DNA of 64,000 nucleotides from assembly GCA_003254925.1 (NCBI GenBank), contig QANZ01055228.1:232491-296490 (forward strand), read 5' to 3'. Under the pieces are notes generated by a model, which was given only the letters and a program-made list of their open reading frames with translations, was not told the origin of the DNA and searched no databases. Below are positions 1 to 10,620 of this stretch, piece after piece; position 1 is the first letter of the stretch; the number at the start of each line of letters is the position of its first letter. The position numbers and the translations under genes are program-made. This DNA comes from Chamaecrista fasciculata (Eukaryota > Streptophyta > Magnoliopsida > Fabales > Fabaceae).

Positions 1-500
1 CTTTTTCTTATAATGAAAAGGATAAGAAGTGGAAGGCTAAGATTTCCAGAAATACACCAACTTATTAATCTCTCTCTAATCTCTATACAGTAGATTTGTT
101 CCTTCTATAAATATAACCATCTTCTTCATCAACCCATGAAGTAGCAGTGGAATTTTAAGCAAAAGTACTGATCTCTCTAAAAGCCACTATCCTATATGGT
201 ATGTATCCGCCATTCATTTCTTCTTTATATTCTTCTTCTGCGCCATTTATCTGTGATTTATATCATCTTTTTAATCCTTTTTTTCCATGTTACTGATTGT
301 TAAGTAAAACCTCACTTACTGACAATCACACTATAATTAACTTCATGCTGCCCTATCACCATTTCATTGTTGTTCTGCTAGACTGCTACAATTAAAAATG
401 GTCCTCTTTGATTCTGTAGATAGTGTAGTGTGCTTATTCGTTGTTCTCTGTGCTCAAATAAACCTCAAACTAAAATAACTAACAGTGGTTTCAATATGGA
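1..500 (+). promoter_or_regulatory. promoter-like stretch with a possible tiny exon
   Basis: A clean TATA motif (TATAAATA at about 116-123) is followed by a pyrimidine-rich, leader-like stretch. A possible splice donor (ATATG then GTATGT) lies near 199. Around 482-514 a short segment with an ATG is bounded by AG (CTAACAG) upstream and GTAAGTATG downstream. No family-recognisable coding sequence follows before repeats begin. This could be the 5' end of a gene broken by transposons, a non-coding RNA promoter, or chance. Confidence 0.27.
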
Positions 501-1189
501 CTCCTCATTCATTACAAGTAAGTATGAGTGAAGGGGAAAAGAAAAACCAAATGCACATCTATGTTTTTTGCATAGTAAGAACACCAATATGTCTTTGATT
601 CCCAAGCGAAATTTTTTGTTTTGCTTCGATGAATATGCAGACTTTTTAGCAGTATCACAGTCACAAAGACAACAAAGCTGAAATCCAAGATGGCCATCCC
701 AGAAAGAATCCTAAACCATATTCTTTGCATCAATTAACAAAATCAAATGAAGGGAACGCTTACCGGAATGGAAATCGAAACCAGTTAGTGATGCTTCTTC
801 GTGCTTCTTCGTCTGCCTCTTTGTCTGAACACAAATCGTCTGCCTCTTCGTCTGCCTCTTCGTCTGAACACAAAATCGGACCAATAATTACACAAAATCG
901 GAGATAGAAACGAAGAAGAAGAAGGGGAAACGATGATGCTTACCGGCGACTGTGGACGCTTCTTCGTCTCTGCAAACACAAAATCGGAGAAGGAAGAAGT
1001 GAAATTTGATAGCGCCAAAGTGAGATAATGTTTAGGGTTTGGCAAAGTGAAATTTTAGGGACTGAAATTAGCGGCAACCATTAGCGGGAGAATGAAAAAT
1101 GATACCGCCAAAGTGAGATGAAGCGAGAAGAAGAAGGTGTCGCGCGCTAGCTTTGAAGCGAGAAGAAGGAAGGCTGAATTTGGCGATGC
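500..1189. repeat. unassigned stretch with a short tandem repeat
   Basis: Contains an imperfect tandem repeat of a TCGTCTGCCTCT-like unit at about 800-870. The rest is GA-rich (GAAGAAGAAG), with two copies of a GATA(G/C)CGCCAAAGTGAGAT phrase at about 1009 and 1100. No credible protein is seen. The 1000-1190 part probably belongs to the CACTA-type element ending at 1292. Confidence 0.35.
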
Positions 1190-1292
1190 TCACTCGGCGG
1201 TTGATTAAAACCGCCTCTAGTTTCATTAGCGTCGGCGGTTTTCCAAAACCGCCCCTAGAAAACCGCCGGGAAATGGCACATTTGTGGTAGTG
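1190..1292 (-). mobile_element. terminus of a CACTA-type (En/Spm) DNA transposon
   Basis: The segment ends in TTTGTGGTAGTG, the reverse complement of CACTACCACAAA, which fits the CACTA terminal inverted repeat. Just inside it are short palindromic subterminal repeats of the form GGCGGTTTT..AAAACCGCC (about 1190-1270), typical of CACTA ends. The matching opposite terminus was not found upstream, so the other end is either lost or outside the window. No transposase is visible. Confidence 0.5.
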
Positions 1293-1299
1293 CACCACC

Positions 1300-1745
1300 A
1301 CCACCAGCAACAGTAGCACACCACCACCGTCAGCAACGGCACCACCACCACCGCTGTCGCCGTCGAGCTTTTTCGGCGAGATTCGTCTTCTCCGGTGAAC
1401 TTTCCGACGAGATACACAGCAACTCGACGACTATGAAAACTCCTAATCCAAAGTTTTTTGACCTCTTGAGTTCAACGAGGACCTCCATTTTGCAAAACAA
1501 TGACGGGCAAGCCGCCAAAAAATTACACAATCGTCGAAAATCATATTTTCGGTCATTTGTTCGCAAGATGCAGGTCGTCATTGAATTCAAGAGGTCAAAA
1601 AACCTTGGATTAGAAGTTTTCGTAGTCATCGGGGCCGCCATGTATCTCGCCGAAAATTTCGCCGGAGAAGACGAACCTCGCCAGAAGCTAGGCGGCGGTG
1701 GTGGTGGTGGTGCTGTTGACGGTGGTGGTGGTGGTAGTGTGAAGA
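1300..1745. repeat. imperfect long inverted repeat of coding-like DNA
   Basis: The two halves (about 1300-1510 and 1560-1745) are diverged inverted copies. The plus strand of the right half and the minus strand of the left half give related peptides, including FFDLL, (E/L)(F/L)KRSKN(L/F)GL(E/G)VF and a Gly/Trp-rich end from GGTGGT/ACCACC repeats. A plus-strand ORF (1433-1825, 130 aa, Gly- and Asp-rich) runs through it and looks incidental. RNA from the region could fold into a long imperfect hairpin. The parent gene is not recognised. Confidence 0.55.
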
Positions 1746-2699
1746 TGATGATGAATGAAGAAGAAGATGATGATGATGATCTATGCGAAGATGATGATGG
1801 TTTTGGTTGTTTATTTTTTATGTGAAATCTATTTAAATTGTCTATTTATTTGTTTCTCTTTTCTTACATTTTGATCCTATTATAAAATAGGACTTTGAGT
1901 TGAGGGACCAAAATGGAACTTCGAGCAAACCTGAGGGACCAAAATAGGACTTTGGCCAAAATAATATTGACACATAGACAACCATTAGCCTAGTCAGCTG
2001 ATACATCAGGTTTTTCCGTCAATCTAATTAACAGAATTAGAGGTTAGAGTATAATTGACAACAATATTAAACGTTGAAGGCATAACTGACACAAAACAAA
2101 CGCTGATGACATAACTGAAATTGACACCAAACGTTAGTGGCACCAACAGACCGTCTTTTGCGTGCCTAATAATTAATATGACAAAAATTAAGAAGGGAAT
2201 GTTATTTACTAATTTATATGATATAATTGCTTGACTGCCAAAAGAGAACAATATACAAACACGTGCTAAGCAATGAGTTTGGAGTGTAATTTTCAAGAGC
2301 ACGCTTTGGGTTGAATTAAGGAGACAAGGCCACTGACTCAACCTCACTATATAGTCTTGAGAGAATGTTCTACATAGGTTATCTAACAAATTAAAATACA
2401 TATTAATCTATTTAAAATTATTATGAATTCTAATAAGTGTAAAGATCACATTAAACTATTAAACACAACAGAAACTTATAAAGTGATTATATCTCTACGC
2501 CAGTAAGCTCCCATGATCTTAATGATAGATGCTATAATTGCTAGTTGACTTTTCTGCACATCATAAAAGTTTGTGTATTTTGACCGGTTTGATCAAGCAA
2601 TATAATGAGCATTTTATATATATAAAAGTGACTCATTTATAAAGAAATTCAAAATTAGTGTAAGAAATTCTAGCTATAGTAACCAAATTACTTGATAAG
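1746..2699. repeat. intergenic DNA with fragments of two inverted-repeat families
   Basis: About 1855-1965 carries GAGGGACCAAAATGGAAC-type repeats matching the right arm of the foldback element at 34284-35173. About 2010-2165 (ATAATTGACA, ACGTTGAAGGC, GGCACCAACAG) resembles the terminal arm of the family complete at 50121-50898. The rest, 2165-2699, is AT-rich without a recognised gene. Confidence 0.4.
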
Positions 2700-2710
2700 T
2701 GTTTTTATTG

Positions 2711-4783
2711 ATTTTTTACCTCACTAATACATTGACTCACTTTAAGAACGCAGATAACCAAAAAAAAATTTTATGTATTAAAATAGGATACGTGTTACTA
2801 TAGCACACCTCCCATTTTGATACGGACCAATCAAGTTGTGCCACGTGGCACACCTTGATTTATTTTAATTTTTTTAAAAAAAAATTTATATAATATTATA
2901 TTATAAACTGGAGGAGGCAACCGTTGCCTCCTCCCCTCTCTCTATATAATATATATAATATTATATTATATTTATAAAAGTGTGTATGTGTGTTGTGTAT
3001 AATTTTAGTATATTTTGTATGTGTAGATTTTTGTAAAAAGAAATAGTATGTGTAGAGTGATTTTTTTAAATAATATAAAAAATAAAAGTATTTAAATTTG
3101 TATCAAAAAAAATATTTAGATTTTATCATTAATTAATATTATCGGATACCGCTACCTTAACTATTTATTCATTTTAGATACGGGGTATCCAGTACCTTAT
3201 AATATAAATATTTTATACATTTTTTATTATATTTTTAATTAACAAATATTAGGTATCGGATATTAGATAGGGGTGTTCACGGGCTGGGTTGGGTTAGGTT
3301 TAAGGCGGGTTGGTTCGGGCTCACTAATTTATTTAGCGGGTTGGGTTGGGTTGGGCTAACGAAAATAATTGAGTCAACCCAAACCAAACAGTGGCGGGGT
3401 TGGTTTGGGTTGGGTTGGAGGGTTAACCCACACTAGTTTTTTATTTTTTATATATTTATTTTATAAAAAATTTGGTCATTCACAATTTGCTTTTTTATGG
3501 ACTAAATTGAGAATAAAAATTTATGAATTGACCAAATTGTAAAAATAATATTATTTGTGATATTAGAATATAATTTTAACTAAATAAAAAATTAATTGTA
3601 TTTTTTATTTAATATTTTTGCAGGCCGGCGGGTTGATTTGGGTTGAGCGGACTCAAAATCATAAAACCTACAGCCCAACCCAAACAACATCGGGCTCAAC
3701 TTTTTGAACCCAAACCAACCCAAGTTGGTTTGGTTTTAGCGAGTTGGCGGGTTGGCTCAACCCAATGAACACCCCTATCAGATATATCCAATTTTTGAAT
3801 TAGGATATCCTATCCTATATCCATTATTTTCGGGTATTTCGGATATTTAATGTATCCTATCCCCTGTCATTTTGTCACTATTCGTATCTGTATCATATTC
3901 GTATACGATATCCGGTATCCTATTTAGGTTACCTGTCGGATACCGGATATCAGATACGAATAGGATACAGATACAAATAGTGACAAAATGACAGGGGATA
4001 GGATACCCTAAATATCCGAAATACACGAAAATAATGGATATAGGATAGGATATCCTAATTCAAAAATTGGATATATCTGATATCTGATACCCAATAATTT
4101 TTAATTAAAATAAATTAATTAAAAATATATAAAATATAATAAAATATTTTATTATAGGGTATCATATACCCGATATCTGAAATGAATGGATAGTTAAGGT
4201 ACCGATATTCGATAATATTAATTAATGATACAGATCTAAATATTTTTTGGATACAAATCTAAATACTTTTATTTTTTATATTATTTAAAAAAAATCACCT
4301 TACGCATACTATTTTTTTTTTTACAAAAATCTACACATATAAAATACACTAAGATTATACACAACACATAATATTATATATAATATAATATTATATATAT
4401 ATATAATATAATATTATATATATAATATAATATAATATANATTTTTGGCGAGCCAGATTTTCGCAACCCAGCTCGCCAATTTTGGTGGGTTAAACGAGCC
4501 AGCCCACCGGGCCTGGCTCGTTTTGACGGCTCTACCGCTCCAGTTTATATATATATATATATAAACTTGTCCAGAGGCGTGTTGGAGCAGCGCGCCTCTA
4601 GACAATTTTTTTTAAAAAAAAATGAAAATAAATCAGGCTGTGCCACATGGCACAGCCTGATTGGTCCGTACCAAAATGGGATGCGTGTTACAGTAACGTG
4701 TATCCCATTTTGGTACATAAAAAAATTTTTTTGGTCATCTGCGTTCTTAAAGTGCGCCAATGTCTCATTGAGATACAAAAACT
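2711..4783. mobile_element. 2.07-kb foldback DNA transposon, non-autonomous, MULE-like
   Basis: Almost the whole segment is one inverted repeat. The left outer arm (CACTTTAAGAACGCAGAT at about 2738) pairs with the right (ATCTGCGTTCTTAAAGTG ending at about 4754). Pairing continues inwards through CATTTTGTCACTATTCGTAT-type sequence to a loop at about 3926-3944. The ends are flanked by the direct repeat TGTTTTTATTG at 2700-2710 and 4784-4794, which looks like a target-site duplication. The left arm is split by a separate hAT-like insert. Each arm also holds its own palindrome around GTGCCACGTGGCAC or GTGCCACATGGCAC. No transposase ORF is present. A single N at 4440 marks an unresolved base. Confidence 0.75.
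3270..3775. mobile_element. hAT-like MITE nested in the foldback element
   Basis: Begins GGGGTGTTCA and ends TGAACACCCC, with subterminal GGTTGGGTT / AACCCAACCC runs and an AT-rich centre. It is flanked by TATTAGATA and TATCAGATA, an 8-9 bp duplication with one mismatch. The opposite arm of the host foldback element lacks the insert, so it arrived after the inverted repeat formed. About 506 bp, no ORF. Confidence 0.7.
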
Positions 4784-4900
4784 TGTTTTTATTGGTGTTT
4801 AAAAAATGGTTATAATTAAGAGTCTTTTGGCATATTTAAAATGATGGATTTAGGTAATCACGCAGAGATCCAATCACGATATCCAACTCATATTTACGTT

Positions 4901-5313
4901 TGTTAGGATTCAGAGTATCTCCCAACAACATTCATAGATCAAACAAGTATATGAAAATGCGAAATATAGAGAAGACTAGATGAACACAAGCAATTTACCG
5001 TGGTTCAGTCAGTGTGACCTACATCCACCCAAGAACAAAGAACTTCACTATAAAGAATATGGGAATACAATAACCTGATGAATGATCACCTCTCAAGTCT
5101 TCCCTCCACCATTAGCTACTAGTCTATTTATAGGCATCTCAAACCCTAGATTTACAAGGATTACTTAACCTAAGCCCAATAGGCTCAAATACCTAATTCC
5201 TTAATCACTAAGAATTCTATCCCAAAATATATGGTAACTAATTGAGATACAAGTCACATAAAAGATTACACAAGATATCCCAAATCTTAACAAATAAGAT
5301 TATAATCTTTACA
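4901..5313 (-). repeat. 3' LTR of the copia element
   Basis: 413-bp copy, bounded by ACGTT on its outer side and by the polypurine tract on its inner side. It is near-identical to 9281-9692. A TATAAATAG motif (read on the minus strand at about 5120) is a plausible LTR promoter element. Confidence 0.9.
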
Positions 5314-5328
5314 AATCTTCCCCTTGAC
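5314..5328 (-). other. polypurine tract of the copia element
   Basis: Read on the minus strand this is AAGGGGAAGATT, directly abutting the LTR. It is the expected plus-strand priming site. A second similar purine tract (AGGGGAAGATT) lies about 50 bp further inside. Confidence 0.75.
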
Positions 5329-5465
5329 TTGAATTCCCGTACAAGTCTCCTAGAAGACTACAAATCTTCCCCTAGACTTGAACTCCCTTCTTTAACACGA
5401 ACACTTCCTTGCCTTGCCGCTCGAGCATCCTGGTATCACTTGGTACTACCCACGCCAACTACCGA

Positions 5466-8036
5466 TCACCCTGAGGGCGGTCTCCCCAAGCTAGCCCTGT
5501 CAAAGGTTAAACCAACCTTCGTCATACCCTTTACCATGACGTCCATAACACTATCCACAACCCTTGAGTATGGAACCCTTGACACTTGTTCCAACTCCCT
5601 TGTTGATTTCGACAGAAGATCCCTTGATAGCTTGAAATGAGAAGCAATCTCCCTTGCCTCTCCAAAATCCTTCATATCAAAATCCTCGTCGATTTGTTCT
5701 CGTGCCTCTAAGATCTCAGTGTTATGAGAAAGGTCTCGCACCTGCTCCCCTTCAGTGGTACTGGGCTGAGCGGTCGGATCGTTATCAATCACTAGCTCCA
5801 TTTGGTCTCTCACACTGAGATCTAACTTGACTATCGCCTTCCCCTCTCGCTTGTCCAACGAAACAGATTCATTGAAAGTTACATCCCTACTGATCAATAT
5901 CCCTGAAGACTTAGGATCCATGCACCACAACCTGTATCCACTTACTTCAGCAGCATATCCGAGAAATATGCACCTCCTTGCCCTCTGCTCAAACTTGCCA
6001 TCCTTCACTTGAGCATACGCTGGGCACCCAAACACTCTCTCGTGCTTGTAATCAGTAGGCGATCCGGACAATACCTCGAAAGGAGTTTTATTCCCGATTG
6101 CCATGGATGCAATCTATTTACCAAATAACAAATAGTGTTGATCGCCTCAACCCAAAAGTCCTTGCTCACACCTGCATGTGAGAGCATGCTCCGTGCTCTA
6201 TCACAGAGCATCATGTTCATCCATTCTGCAACACCAGTCTGCTGTGGCGCTCCTGTGCATGTGCGGTGTCTCACAATGCCTTCCCTGTTGCAAAACCCAT
6301 TGAACTCCTTATTGCAGTATTCCAACTCATTATCAGTCCTAAGACAACTCACTTTCCTTCCTGTCTGTTTCTCTACCTTTGCGTTCCACTTGATAAATGT
6401 TGGAAATGTCTCATCCTTAGACTTAAGTATGTACACTCATACCATTCTAGAATCATCAATCAACGTCATGTAATATCGGCCACTACTCTTAGAAGGAACT
6501 CCGTTAGTACCCCATAGGTCTGAATGGACATAATCCAACATATCCTTGGTCTTGTGCACTCCCACCTTGCTGAACTTCACTCTCGTCTGCTTTCCAAACA
6601 CACAGTGTTCACAAAAGTTCAAGGGATCCCTCTTGTACCCATCCAGTAAGTTCTGCTTCTCTAGAAGTGTCAGTCCCTTGTCACTCATGTGACCGAGCCT
6701 CAAATGCCATAACTGACTCCTATTGTGATCTCGCCCTGAGGTGCTCACCTCGCCACTGTCCGAGGTGCTTGCCTCACTTGCTCCAGAATCATCATCACTC
6801 GCCTCACTATTCCCTGAGGAAATTGCCGTCTCACCCTCAATTACGGTCCCCCAGAAGATAGTATAGCTTGGCGCTTAGCTTCCCCTTCATCAGTGTCATC
6901 GAGCCTTTTCCAACTTTAAAAGTTCCACCTTCGGAGTGAAACTTGTACCCTTGATCCTCCAATGTTGACAATGAAATAAGATCCCTCCTCATCTGAGGAA
7001 CATGACAACACTCAATACTTCTCACAACCCCGTCAAACATCCTGATTTTGATGTGACCGGTCCCCTCTATTGCCAATGGAATACCGTTTCCAAGATAGAC
7101 CGTTCCACGCATTTGATTATACGAAGAAAACCATCCCCTGTGTGGACACATATGAAAAGTCGCACCCGTATCAAGAACCCAAGAGTTTGGTCCATGCTAG
7201 CCAGCAACATACCACGCCTCTCCTACATATTTGACATCACTAGAAGTACCACAAGTGTTAACAACGACGTTCGCCGAATTCTCATCATCCGACGAATCCT
7301 CCTTATTTCCCTTCAGCCTAGGACAATCCTTCTTAAAGTGACCTCGCTCGCCACACTTGAAACAACTCGCTTTCTTCGCCCTTGATTTCGACCTCGATCG
7401 GCCATTAGACTTACATGAGTCCTTCCCATGCACTCTTCCCCTTGACACCAATCCCACTCCCTCTATTCGATCACCTGGAAGGTTCCTCTTCAACTCCTTT
7501 GACTTTAACGCACCTCTAATGTCATCTAGTGAAATTTTATCCCTCCCATACAACATCAAATCCACAAAGGTCTCGTAAGATGGCGGTAATGAACATAGCA
7601 CAATAAGAGCCTGATCCTCGTCGTCAATCTTCACCTCTACATTCTTCAAATCCATAATTATCGAATTAAATTCGTCCATGTGAGATTTGATTGGTGTACC
7701 CTCACTCATCATTAAATTGTACAGCAACATTTTCAGATATAGGCGGTTGGTCAACGATTCCGCCAAGTATAGATTCTCCAATTTCCTCCACGCTTGTGCC
7801 GTCGTTTCCTCGTCGACAATCTCCCGTAGAACACTTTCTGTAACACTCATGAATATCGCACTCAACACCTTCTTCCCAAGTGCCTCCTTCTCTTCTTCCT
7901 TCACCAAATCGGTGTACTTTTCTTCTATTGCCTGCCATAAGTCCTAAAGAACCAATGCCGACTGCATTCTTATCTTCCAAAGACTATAATTTCCTCCATC
8001 GAACTTCTCAACCTCATATTTTGTTGTCGAACCCAT
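5466..8036 (-). pseudogene. copia gag-pol polyprotein pseudogene (Gag, protease, integrase; RT mostly deleted)
   Basis: The Gag frame opens at ATG 8036 (MGSTTKYEVEKFDGG) and hits TAG at codon 31 (7944-7946). It continues in the same frame through a UBN2/gag domain and a CCHC zinc knuckle (CFKCGERGHFKKDC, about 7350) to a second in-frame TAG at 7197-7199. The protease (VLDTGATFH) and GAG-pre-integrase follow. A frameshift lies near 6835 just before WHLRLGH. The integrase has its HHCC zinc site, D (HSDLWG), D (RTDNE) and E (GVAEWMN), with another stop near 6437 and a frameshift near 6100. Past the integrase, RT thumb-like residues (DMKDFGEA) run straight into ASHFKLS and later KVGLTFDR. The RT catalytic core and most of RNase H are therefore deleted. 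It cannot encode a working polyprotein. Confidence 0.88.
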
Positions 8037-9265
8037 CGAACTTGATCTATGAATTATCCAAGAACACTATCGATCAAGAACTTCTCACGAACCACCGCGC
8101 AATTAACACCGTACCGTCAAATCCCCTACGCAAAACACTACCGTTTGCGAGATCGACGCAAACCACGGCGGAACACCACCACCATTCGATGAAAATACAG
8201 CCACGGACTTTCGCGAAATATCACCGCCAACGGACCTCCGCGAACCACCGCAAAACGCCACTCGTTTCGCAAGAAAAAATGCTTTACCGTCAGCTGAAAC
8301 GAAACCCAAACACAAAACACACACCATCGTCGGACCTCTTCTCGATACGAAAAGACAGCACTGTGAAACACCACAAACACCGTCGACCACCACTACCCGA
8401 GAACCTGCACCACCGACCGTCATCGACGAAGACCTCTGCAGAAAGAACGCGTCTCACCGTCGAACACGATTTCCAAAAAAAAAAATAAAAAAAAAAACCC
8501 GACGCGATACGTCTTCCACCGCTGAGATATGTTCAAGCCTCTGCCATGAACCACCACTCTCCGTCCACTGTTGATGAACGCCGGCGTCGAGCACCACTTG
8601 CACACCTTCTCGTCGAGCACGCACACGCAAAACCTGGGTTTGCCCTCTCTGTCGAGTTCGTGTATGTGCAATACCCCTTTTCCACTTCCTCTTGATGCGA
8701 TTTTGTTCTTGCCTCGCCGGAAACCCGCCGATGTCCACCGCCAACCAGATCTGAACAATCACCGGCGACGAACTCCACCGTGCACACCGTCTCCATCGAA
8801 CACGATCAAGAACACGAAATTGTACCCTCTTGAACAAGGACGGAGCTAGAAATTGCATATAGGGGGGGCCATTTGTTTCATATAATAATTATATATTAAA
8901 AAAATATTTAATTAATATTATATAAAAATAAAATATGTATGTAAAATATGTAATTAATTTATAATATGAGATAAAAAAAATTAAAATATATGATATTTTG
9001 AAGTTTAATAAATGAAATATTCATATAAAAGGGACTAGATTGAAAAGAAATAAACATGTGAGGGNCCAACAAAAAAAAAAGCAAAATCGTGCCTGATTCT
9101 TGATTCGTAAAATAAGAGCCCCTTTTTGAACTTGGTTGAAATTCCAAAACAGCTCCCTTGTGTTTTTGCCCAAATTGCAAAATGGCCCCTTTCTAATTTA
9201 TTTGCGTAAAAATGAAACTTTACTCAAATCACAAACTAGCCCCTTTTGAAATTCCTTCAAACTTG
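8037..9265 (-). other. unusually long leader of the copia element, unknown content
   Basis: About 1.23 kb separates the primer-binding site from the Gag ATG. The part at 8040-8860 is GC-richer, codon-like on both strands and rich in ACC/CGC triplets, with short open frames on both strands. The part at 8860-9265 is AT-rich. No known domain is recognised. It may be an acquired host fragment or a nested insertion. Confidence 0.45.
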
Positions 9266-9278
9266 GCTCTGATACCAC
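9266..9278 (-). other. tRNA primer-binding site of the copia element
   Basis: The minus strand reads TGGTATCAGAGCC, matching the complement of the 3' end of initiator methionine tRNA, the usual primer of plant Ty1/copia elements. It lies two bases from the 5' LTR end, as expected. Confidence 0.88.
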
Positions 9279-9280
9279 TT

Positions 9281-9692
9281 GTTAGGATTCAGAGTATCTC
9301 CCAACAACATTCATAAATCAAACAAGTATATGAAAATGCGGAATATAAAGAAGAATAGATGAACACAATCAATTTACCGTGGTTCGGTCAGTGTGACCTA
9401 AATGCACCCAAGAACAAAGAACTTCACTATAAAGAATATGGGAATACAATAACCTGATGAATGAATCACCTCTCAAGTCTTCCCTCCACCATTAGCTACT
9501 AGTCTATTTATAGGCATCCCAACCCCTAGATTCACAAGGATTACTTAACCTAAGCCCAATAGGCCCAAATACCTAATTCCTTAGCCACTAAGAATTCTAT
9601 CCCAAATATATGGTAACTAATTGAGATACAAGTCACATAAAAGATTACACAAGATATCTCAAATCTTAATAAATAAGATTATAATCTTTACA
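9281..9692 (-). repeat. 5' LTR of the copia element
   Basis: 412-bp partner of 4901-5313, starting TGTTAGG and ending TTTACA in plus orientation. It is followed by the ACGTT duplication at 9693-9697. Confidence 0.9.
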
Positions 9693-9697
9693 ACGTT

Positions 9698-10286
9698 GTT
9701 TACAACAAATACACCAGTTGGAAGAAGAAAAGAGATGGAAAAAGTAGTTATCTACATGCGAACTTTCTCAGTAGTTTTTTTCTATATTATGGGAAAATAC
9801 TTATTGTGAAGTGAAAAGGTAGTATGGCTAGACGAACTACTTTTGGGTCAGTCTGATGCCTTCTACCAAATGGGTCCGTTCTAGCTCTAGTCAAATTACT
9901 CTAACACATCTCAAGGGTTCTATATATATTTTTCTCAGGTGTGACCTAACCCTAATAATATTCATTTATCTCTCTTATTTTCATATACCTTATACTAATT
10001 TGGGTGGCGGAGTTTCCTTTTAGAGGGCTCCCCTATGACAAAGCTAACCTTTGCAAGTGCCGGAGACTTAGAGTAGAAACGAAGATTTCAGATATATTAT
10101 CATGAAGAAAAACTCAAATAATAATTGTGTGAAAGTTGTCCGTGGTCTCTCCATATATTTTCAGAATATATCAAATCTTTTTAAGAGATATTCCCTCCAT
10201 TTGGGGATAACTTCCCCACTTACTATGATTCCTCCACAAAATGTTTCCATTAATTAATTATAATAATTAAATTTATGTTTATAAAA

Positions 10287-10332
<46 letters not shown>

Positions 10333-10620
10333 TGTATGATCATGACTTGGATTGGGTCCAACCCACTAAAAATGGACTGACCCCGACATTCCTACATGTT
10401 TAGTTCCATTCTAAGAAATATCATCTATTTAAGAGAACATGTAAAAAAATATTAAAGATAATTTATATTAAGTTATTAACTAATTATTTTAAGTATCACC
10501 ATATGTGATTATTTTTTAAAAATATAATATGTTTATTCTTGATACCATTTTGAAAGAGATTATTTTTTAAAAGCAAAAAAATGGCAAACACTAAGTTTTT
10601 CTAAATAAGGGGTTTTATTT
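9698..10620. other. intergenic DNA, no gene seen
   Basis: AT-rich DNA with a (TTA)n microsatellite at about 10289-10331. No recognised gene or bounded mobile element. The small open frames are AT-rich and unlike any family I know. Confidence 0.5.

Larger units (their letters stand above)
4901..9692 (-). mobile_element. Ty1/copia LTR retrotransposon, complete ends, defective
   Basis: Two LTRs (4901-5313 and 9281-9692) start TGTTAGG and end TTTACA on the plus strand and enclose gag-pol remnants on the minus strand. The 5-bp duplication ACGTT flanks both sides (4896-4900 and 9693-9697). A minus-strand primer-binding site (TGGTATCAGAGCC) adjoins the right LTR and a polypurine tract adjoins the left LTR, so the right LTR is the 5' one. 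By eye the LTRs differ by about 16 substitutions and two single-base indels, roughly 96% identity. Stops, a frameshift and deletion of most of the reverse transcriptase make it non-autonomous. A single N lies at 9065. Confidence 0.93.

Noticed and set aside
1433..1825. 130-aa Gly/Asp-rich ORF as a real gene
   Set aside because: It lies across an inverted repeat and its ends are simple triplet repeats; the related minus-strand frame argues for a palindromic artefact.
8103..8858. Arg/Trp-rich ORFs on both strands in the copia leader
   Set aside because: They overlap in several frames on both strands and result from GC-rich repeats lacking stops; no domain is recognisable.
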